64,000 bases of DNA from Enoplosus armatus (lineage: Eukaryota; Chordata; Actinopteri; Centrarchiformes; Enoplosidae): NCBI RefSeq assembly GCF_043641665.1, contig NC_092190.1, forward strand, positions 7,268,548 through 7,332,547, read 5' to 3'. Shown piece after piece: positions 57,430 to 64,000 of the stretch. How positions within the stretch are numbered: position 1 is the stretch's first letter; every line of letters begins with the position of its first letter. Position numbers and translations under genes: made by a program. The notes beneath the pieces were generated by a model, which did no database searches, was not told where the DNA came from, and saw only the letters and a list, made by a program, of their open reading frames with translations.

Positions 57430-57870
57430 TGCAGAATGTCTGGCAATTAAAAATAATTGGGAAGCAGGTTTGCCCGCGAATCTTCCAAGAGTGCCAGTTA
57501 TGATCTAATGAAGCTTCATTAGGCATGCTGAAAGCTGAGAGCGCCGTATGACAACGGCAATTAGCCAGGATCATAGGCAAAAAATAATCATTAAAAAATA
57601 CCTCGGCCAAGATTAGCTTTTCACTTAATGACCAATTCATTAGCTAATTGATTTCTTATTAGTTACAGGCAGAGACGACTGTTTGGGGTACTGGTGCCGG
57701 TAATTAACAGCATTTACGCCATTAGTCAATCGCCTAATTTTCCAGGAAAACAACTTTGGAGGGGAGCATAGCTGGAGGCTTAGGGCCATTTGCTTTTTTG
57801 CTCCTCTGCTGTGCTATCTCTTTAATATCGAGAGGGGAATCATCTTTCAGCTTAGGGGTTGTTAACACGC
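57430..57870. promoter_or_regulatory. strong candidate conserved noncoding element (homeodomain-site cluster)
   Basis: About fifteen TAAT/ATTA cores occur in roughly 310 bp. They include GGCAATTAAAAATAATTGGG, the perfect 18-bp palindrome CTAATGAAGCTTCATTAG (57505-57522), GGCAATTAGCC, AAATAATCATTAAAAA, CACTTAATGACC, the 10-bp palindrome ATTAGCTAAT (57639-57648), CCGGTAATTAACAGC and GCCATTAGTCAATCGCC. CpGs persist (CGCGAA, AGAGCGCCGTATGAC). No repeats are present. The architecture is that of a deeply conserved vertebrate enhancer; the target gene cannot be read from the window. Confidence 0.55.
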
Positions 57871-59570
57871 ACTAATACCTACTGATTACCCATTCATGTC
57901 ATGTGACCACATGTTTGGTGCCCGAATCCATCTGAGAGGAGACGGATGGATATGAGGGCAATGGAGGAAGGGAAGGAGGGCTGAGAGAGGTGATGTAATT
58001 AAAGAAAGAAATCAGGAATTTCACTGCAAATCTGATACATTCTGTATTTAACATGACACTTTTTTTCAGCATCGCATCTGTGCTGCCTGCACCTATAGAT
58101 TAGGTGTGTCAAATGAATTGAGAGGGAATTAGATTAATTATTGCTCTCAGCTGTGGAGGCTGCTGTGGTCTTCTGAGGGTCTTCTTCCTTCCATCAGACC
58201 TGAGTTAAAGCAGACAAGGATGGATGGATGCGTAGTGACAGAGGCCCCCTGCCTACAGCAGCTCGCTGAGCTTATAATGACTGTCTAGAGAGGGCATATG
58301 CCACTGCCCACTTTACTACCATGTGAAACAACACCTAAGAAACATATCATCTAAAATGTAGCTGAATACCAGTACTTTTTACCACACAATCTATTACTAA
58401 TGATGATCAGTGGTTTTGTCTTTACTAATTGGTCAGAGGACATAATTATGATCTCATGACTTGTTTACAAAGTTCCCATTGCACTCTTTTAACTGATGGC
58501 TGCCTCTATGCTTTGTGATAATGTACACATGACGTTTTGACTACTTCTGCTAAAGAAATTGCATTGTTTTTTATTCCTGTCTATCTCAGCCTTCCTTGTC
58601 CACCTGCATGTGACTCTAACACATCTCTCTCACGCCGCTCACCTTCTTCCAGTGCTAAAAATGTTCATTTCCTAACTATGTAATAGTGGCAGAGCTTGTC
58701 TAAATGTCCAGCAGATGCCCAAAATGTCAAAGCCGAGGCACACAATGATAAGTCAAAAATATTGCATGCCACTCTTACCTGCACTCTGTGTCTAAATGTC
58801 ACATCTGAAGACGTCAAACTGGGTTTCAGGTCTACAAAAAGTGGACTCGAGTTTAACTGTAGTCACTGCAGTTCTGGCCTCTGTCTCTTTGGAGGAGAGA
58901 GATGAGAAATTCAAAGGGAGATGAGATGATGGACATGTCTGATGGGAGAGAGGCAGTGATTTGGCCCATCAAAGCCTGCCTTCAGCCAACAGACACAGCC
59001 TGCGGCACATGGCGGATCAGTCTTACATACATGCGGGTGTGTTGGTGTGTCACAAGTGTAATGTACAAGTATGTGCGCACTCTAGCTGCCCCTCTCTTAA
59101 ACGGGCCACTGAGCTCTATGTAGCGTGTGAACTGGTTTTATGGGGACTCATTGGCTTTTTCCTCGGAGTCCCAGCTACAGAGGGCACTCCTGTCTAATCA
59201 CACACTAACCTCTCAACACATAAAAACAAGCCTCTTCTTCATGCATCGCCATTCTCATCCTAATCTCCGGCATCTGTTCTCCATTTACCCTTTCTCCCTC
59301 TGCTCTACCTCTCTGTTTTCCTGCGTAGACCCCTTCTCTGTGTTTTCTTCACCTTTTTTTATCCCTCAATCCCCCCTCAAATCCACTCTCTCCCCTTCTG
59401 TCTCTCCTGCGTCTCTTCTGTCTGTGTCGGGTCTTTGCTTCTGTTAATTAAATCTAATGAAGTCATCTATCAAGGACTCCTCTTTTCTCAACACCACAAC
59501 ATAAATCACTCTGTAAAAGATGCTATCCTTCTTTCTCCCTCTCTCTTGCTCCCTGCACTGTGAACACAAG
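57871..59570. other. no gene seen; pyrimidine-rich end
   Basis: Unique sequence, then C/T-rich DNA at about 59230-59440. Frames 58902-59447 are unrecognised. GAATTAGATTAATTATTGC near 58127-58145 is a homeodomain-type cluster that may extend the regulatory block to the left. Confidence 0.45.

Positions 59571-59574
<4 letters not shown>

Positions 59575-59629
<55 letters not shown>
59575..59629. repeat. (TC)27 microsatellite
   Basis: Perfect 55-bp TC run; a homopurine-homopyrimidine tract with triplex potential. Confidence 0.98.
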
Positions 59630-59630
<1 letters not shown>

Positions 59631-61700
59631 GACCAGGCTTTAATTGCGTGATTGAGAAAGTGTAGCATCACTCCATAAAAGCTGGTCTGCCTCAAATGGC
59701 TGACACCAGAGGGACCCCTTATAGCCTGCTGTGGTGAGACACGCAGATACACACACACAAAGCAAGCAACTTAAAACAGACACTTATTGTAAATGGGCCT
59801 CATTGGTCTCTGAAGACGTTGTTAACATGTCTGTGGGATGGTTCCCCTGCCAAGAGGCAACTTGATCCATCTCCACATTTACTAAATTAATTTTTATTAC
59901 AAGCTGTGACTGACTAACACTGTCCAAACTGGGATTTATTTGCTCACACAATGCACAGTAGTCATTTCGAATGGACAACACTAAAGGATCTAACAGAAAT
60001 CAGCATCACACAGCCTTCTTTGCTGGTTGTTGGTTTGTGTTATATTTCCTCTTCTTCTTCGTCTTCTCTGCTGGTGGATGAACAACAAAAATTAGACAAT
60101 TACACAAGTAACATTTTCTTCTTATCGTTTCAGGTCATCAGGCCGTGTCCCCTCCAACGATGATGATGCAAACCTGATGTAACGAAATGTACACGAGAAG
60201 GCCAGACACATCTAAATAATGTATAAACGATACATCTTGTTATCCTTGACTCACAGGTTCAGTTGTCTTCTTGTGCACCAAATGATCAATGTCCTCCTAT
60301 TATCCTCATGCACTCTCTTCAGTTCCATTCCCGGTTCTCCCCGCCTCTCCCCAGGTCTTTCATGTTGCCCTCTGGGAGCCAAACAAAACATGGTTTTCTA
60401 CTGCAAATAAGGAGCTAAAACACCATGTGATCAGTCATGAATTATTTGAGCACTATTGATTTGTATAAATTGTTGCGTTTCCCCAGAGTATTTGACCATA
60501 AGATCAACCGTATCCTTATGAGAGGAAAATACTCTCAGTTTTTTGGCATAAATGAAAGGAAACTGTTTTAAGGAGATGCTAGTAATAAATGAGTAGATTT
60601 AACCTGAAGAGCATACTGTAGCTTGTTAAGGAGAAAGAGGGAGAGAGAAGAGAGTATGTGTTTGATTTTCAAGCATTGTCAGTGGATTACTGTGTTTTCC
60701 CTGCAAATCTGCACTGCATTTAAGGGTATAATGTCAATTTCATGCCTTTTTTCTTTCCTCAACGAGAGGCCCCGGTGCCCTGTGGGTAGCAGTTAGAGAA
60801 TACACAGGGAAAAATAACAACCCAAAAAGGAGAACCAACATATTCCCAAAACATCCCAGTCGAGTGCGAGCTAATGTTCAGCACACTGTGGTATTTTCGT
60901 GTTGAATTTTTTTTTTCAATTTTTTTGCCCCGAAAGCCTCATTTAGATGGCAGACAAGGCTTTTGAACACAGAACAGCCTGTAGTCTCAGTGGACCGCTG
61001 CAGCTCTGGAAAAGGACCTAAATGAAGGCACCAGACAATGTAGCAACCACAAGATCCCTGCAGCCTGCAGACAAGCCAGAGGAGTCTAATAAACAAACAA
61101 CACAATCACTGTCATTAACATGACTTCAAGTTAAAAAATCCCTCCTCTTCCTCACAGGAAAGGTTTACAGTTTTCTACCAGGGGAAGAATCCAATTGTTC
61201 TGTTTCTACACAGGACCACATCTGTGCAGCATTTCTGCATCGCTGAATCAGATTCAAGTAAACCACTTTATTGCATTTTTTTGCTGCTCCCCTGTCCCTA
61301 TAGTATGAGATGATGATATTTGGAGATAAGCGCTGCTATAAAAGAAGCTTTATGGTCATGGCAATTATATTAGAAGCTTGAGGTGCAGTAGTTGCTTCTT
61401 GAGTTGAATTTTCAAAACTCACCCTGCTCTTTTGGGGCCAAGTATAACATTTAGACAATCACACCTGTCATATATTATGATTTTACTGAAGCATGGTGCC
61501 GAGAGATGAGGATGGGCGCATGTAAAACACATCTGTTATTATCTTTCTGTCTCTCTTTTACACAAACATAATTTATTATATAAGTAGGCAGTTATTTGTA
61601 AAAAGAAAAGTCCTTTGACTCTCTTTTAAAAGCCCAATTTTAAGTAGTTCAATGATTTATTATATATTGCTATTGACTCTTCTCATAAGTGGGAGAAAAA
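59630..61700. other. no gene seen
   Basis: Unique sequence. A (CTT)-type run near 60050-60062, a T9 run near 60907-60915, and ATCAGATTCAAGTAAACCAC...TTTATTG near 61248-61273, which faintly resembles the start of the repeat at 25612. No recognised frame. Confidence 0.45.
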
Positions 61701-62320
61701 AAAATTCTTGGCAAACTTCCAGAAGCTGAGATCTGCATTTAGGATCATCCGTCCCTTCACAGATGAGGGGTTAGTCAGGCAGAGGTTGAAACAGTGTTGG
61801 AGTGAGGACTTGTGTCCAGGCAGGCAGCGGCTGCTCCGACCCTCCATGCGCTCCCTTCCCCTCTTCTCTAAATCTGGATATGAGCAGGTCCAGAGGGATT
61901 CAGACCTTCACACCACGCTACAGGCCGCTAACTCAGTTCAATTCTAATATTTGACATGCCAAAAGTGTAAATGTGACGTATGATCAATGGGGGCAACAGC
62001 ATCCTAATTTGCTCCTTGCTTTGCATTGCTACAGTATGTCCCCCACTTTCTCTCCCTCTCTTCCACACTGTCTCTTCACCCTCCCTCCCCTCTTCTCCTC
62101 CCCCCTCTCTGCCTCACTCTCTCTGTCTCTGCTCTCCTCCAGCCAGCGCAGACTCATTTAAGTCTGCTGATGTCTTGATAATGTTCCAAAGCCTTCACGA
62201 GCAGGTAGAGAAGGAATTCCTCAGCTCCCTAATTAGCAGTAAATGGACGACCAGGGCACGATCAGGGTTTATGGACAGTAAAAGACAGTGCTTGTCACCT
62301 CCTGCAGCTCAGTAAGGACG
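61701..62320. other. unrecognised open frames around a strong splice-acceptor-like tract
   Basis: Two plus-strand frames (61708-61947 and 61980-62315) flank a pyrimidine tract (about 62038-62140) ending in CTCCAG. None of the translated residues matches a family I know. See findings for the exon candidate at 62143-62204. Confidence 0.3.
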
Positions 62321-62802
62321 ATATTTTACTTGCAACTCAATGCAAAGAAACCCACAGACATGTGGGATTCTACTTAACACTCACAATATGTCCAATAGAT
62401 TTTATAAAGTGAAAAAAAGGGACACATTTATCAGTATTTTTTTTCCTGAGTAAATCAGTTGAGCTCTGGTGATTATGCGCTTTAATTGTTAAATTTATTT
62501 AATTTATCACTTAGGTAGAAGCAGCTGCTCTACAATGGACATAAACATGAACACACACAAGTGGTTTTGCAATGAGAGTAAACATGTTCAGCATCATTTT
62601 GGTAGACCACATCGATCAAAGCTGGTGACAAACAGGAAGACATTAAAATTGGAATATTCGAAATTAGGCAGCTGATCATTGGAGAAAATACACATTGTTT
62701 GATAATTAAATTTACTATTTTAATTATAAGGAAAATAAACCCTGGATATAATTTGAACTGAATTATATTACAGTATTACCACTGATAATACTAGTAGTAT
62801 TA

Positions 62803-62829
62803 ATAATAACAATAATAATAATAATAATA
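62803..62829. repeat. (AAT)n trinucleotide run
   Basis: AATAATAACAATAATAATAAT-type run with one C interruption. Confidence 0.93.
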
Positions 62830-63000
62830 CCTTTTCCATTATTGCTTTAAAATGTGTGTATTGGTGCATTTAGCAGACACCGTGTCCCTTGTCTGTTTTG
62901 TGGTCGGCCACACTAATAACAAGCATAATGCTGATAAGAAATAAACAAGTGAATAATTTAAAAATAACATGCCTGTTTTTTTTCGGGAGCGCACGTGCAG
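62830..63000. other. no gene seen
   Basis: AT-rich until about 62975, where composition switches abruptly to GC-rich (TTTCGGGAGCGCACGTGCAG). Confidence 0.5.
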
Positions 63001-63002
63001 CA

Positions 63003-63017
63003 GGGGGGGGGGGGGGG
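63003..63017. repeat. G15 homopolymer
   Basis: Fifteen consecutive G followed by CGGGGTG, preceded 6 bp upstream by a CACGTG. Possible G-quadruplex and a likely sequencing trouble spot. Confidence 0.95.
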
Positions 63018-63039
63018 CGGGGTGTTGGGATCGTGGGGA

Positions 63040-63215
63040 ATGAACTGCGAGTGAAAATATGATTGAGGCCCCTTTAAGAGTTTTTGGCCACTAAACTGTA
63101 GCGACACCAGCGTTGGTGCGTAAAGAGCATCCCTCCTGGATTTCTTCTGATATTCCTCCAGGCGGCTGCTGATTGGACACCACATGCCTCAAGACTGTGA
63201 GATTACGTGCAATCA
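63040..63215. promoter_or_regulatory. candidate regulatory block with inverted CCAAT box
   Basis: GAGGCCCCTTTAAGAGTTTTTGG, CCAGCGTTGGTGCGTAAAGAG and GGCGGCTGCTGATTGGACACC; ATTGG at about 63171-63175 is an inverted CCAAT box. GC content and CpG are higher than in the preceding 600 bp. No repeats. Could be a distal promoter element or CNE. Confidence 0.35.
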
Positions 63216-63689
63216 TTTTTAAATCTAAAGTGGAAAACCCACTCTTACTACTGGTTTTCTATAATGGACTGAAAAACAAATGTGATAAAAAATAAAAAAT
63301 GTAAAGATGCATTGTGCTATAAGTTGCCTTATTTTAATTGGGCACCGTGTTCCGTCTAGTGCCTTCTGGCGATATGTTTTCCTTTATCATTCTGGATGAA
63401 TATTTTGTTGCCCTGAAGAATTGTTGATGAGCTTTAGCTTTAGTGCACCGTTACACAATACTTAAGAGTTTAAAAAAAAAAACCATTAATCTTAACAATA
63501 AATGTAATTGCATCTTTGCTGGTTAACAATACATATATTTCCACCGTTTGAGAAAAATGTCAGAATCTGGTTTTAGGTTTCTGTATGTTCAAATGTTCTC
63601 ACATCCAACACTGCTATATTTTAAATGACGCATTAAAATGAACACTGAACACATAAAGATAAATGATATCTTTTTTTTTTTTTTAGATC

Positions 63690-64000
63690 ACCAAGTTGGA
63701 TGGCACGTGCATACGCCGCGCTTAAAAGTGAGATATTTCCTTTATTTTTTATTTCTTTTAGGAAGCCCCTGTTGGTGGCATATTTCGTTACACGCACGTG
63801 CGCCTTCTGTAAGCGCCACTTTATTGTGGGATGATATGGAGGCACGCGACAGGGAGCGCAGATTTGCGTCTTAAAGAGGATTTAGGTCTATTAACAACAA
63901 AAGGCGCAGTTCATGGCACAAGGGAGAGACCTCGACTTGTGCGTCAGCCGCAGTGATGTGAAGCGGGCTCGCTGATAAATGGAGAGACATCAAACCGAGT
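63690..64000. promoter_or_regulatory. CpG-rich right edge with two E-boxes
   Basis: Roughly twenty CpG dinucleotides in 310 bp (GCACGTGCATACGCCGCG, ACACGCACGTGCGCC, GGCACGCGACAGGGAGCGC, GTGCGTCAGCCGCAG), clearly above the rest of the window. Two palindromic CACGTG E-boxes are at 63704-63709 and 63795-63800. A strong acceptor-like TTTTTTATTTCTTTTAG ends at 63761. This may be the left part of a CpG island or upstream promoter of a gene beyond the window; its orientation is unproven. Confidence 0.4.

Noticed and set aside
59444..59758. 104-codon minus frame with an Arg-Glu repeat
   Set aside because: It is a translation of the (TC)27 microsatellite.

Overview
The window looks like nuclear DNA from a ray-finned fish, most likely a percomorph teleost. 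The evidence is the mix of repeats: very dense (CA)n/(GT)n microsatellites, a CAGTGGTGG-ended hAT-like MITE, a MITE bounded by GCTGCAAC, the TTAA-flanked foldback element that contains GTTAGCTTAGCTTAGCA, tRNA-derived SINE pieces, and the dispersed repeat that ends in AAAGTGGTGGAC...CATCCCTA. These were recognised from memory of fish genomes, not by a database search.

I find no convincing protein-coding gene. The longest open frames are under 200 codons, are mostly read-throughs of CA/GT arrays or pyrimidine tracts, and none matches a family I know. No rRNA, functional tRNA gene, CRISPR array or operon-like organisation is visible. The sequence reads as a long intergenic or intronic 'regulatory desert': repeat islands alternate with repeat-poor blocks rich in homeodomain-type TAAT/ATTA cores, CpG and TGACAG motifs, which resemble vertebrate conserved noncoding elements (CNEs).

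Layout. 1-3.2 kb: unique sequence with one CNE-like block. 3.2-5.2 kb: three CA/GT arrays and a hAT-like MITE. 5.86-6.03 kb: CNE-like block. 7.7-14.6 kb: a cluster of ten (GT)n arrays, all in the same orientation, with CNE-like blocks at 8.6, 13.7 and 14.75-15.1 kb. 18.8-23.9 kb: CA/GT/GA arrays, a second hAT-like MITE with a near-perfect 8-bp target duplication, CNE-like blocks at 21.3 and 21.8 kb, and two copies of one dispersed repeat. 24.2-26.7 kb: repeat island with a perfect 26-bp-stem hairpin. 27.0-27.4 kb: small CpG-rich block. 31.3-36.5 kb: CNE-like blocks around two tRNA-like modules, an (AT)n tract and a MITE. 39.5 kb: long (TATC)n. 44.4-46.5 kb: 544-bp foldback MITE and an inverted dispersed repeat. 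47.5-50.1 kb: CA/GT arrays, a CNE-like block and a SINE. 52.9-53.2 kb: dispersed repeat. 57.4-57.9 kb: the strongest CNE-like block, with an 18-bp perfect palindrome of two homeodomain cores. 59.6 kb: (TC)27. 63.0-64.0 kb: CpG and E-boxes rise towards the right edge, which may be the approach to a promoter just outside the window.

The most useful leads are the 57.4-57.9 kb block, the 27.0-27.4 kb CpG block, the 26.06-26.12 kb perfect hairpin, and the CpG/E-box-rich right edge. Conservation claims are inference from composition and motifs and need an alignment to other vertebrates.
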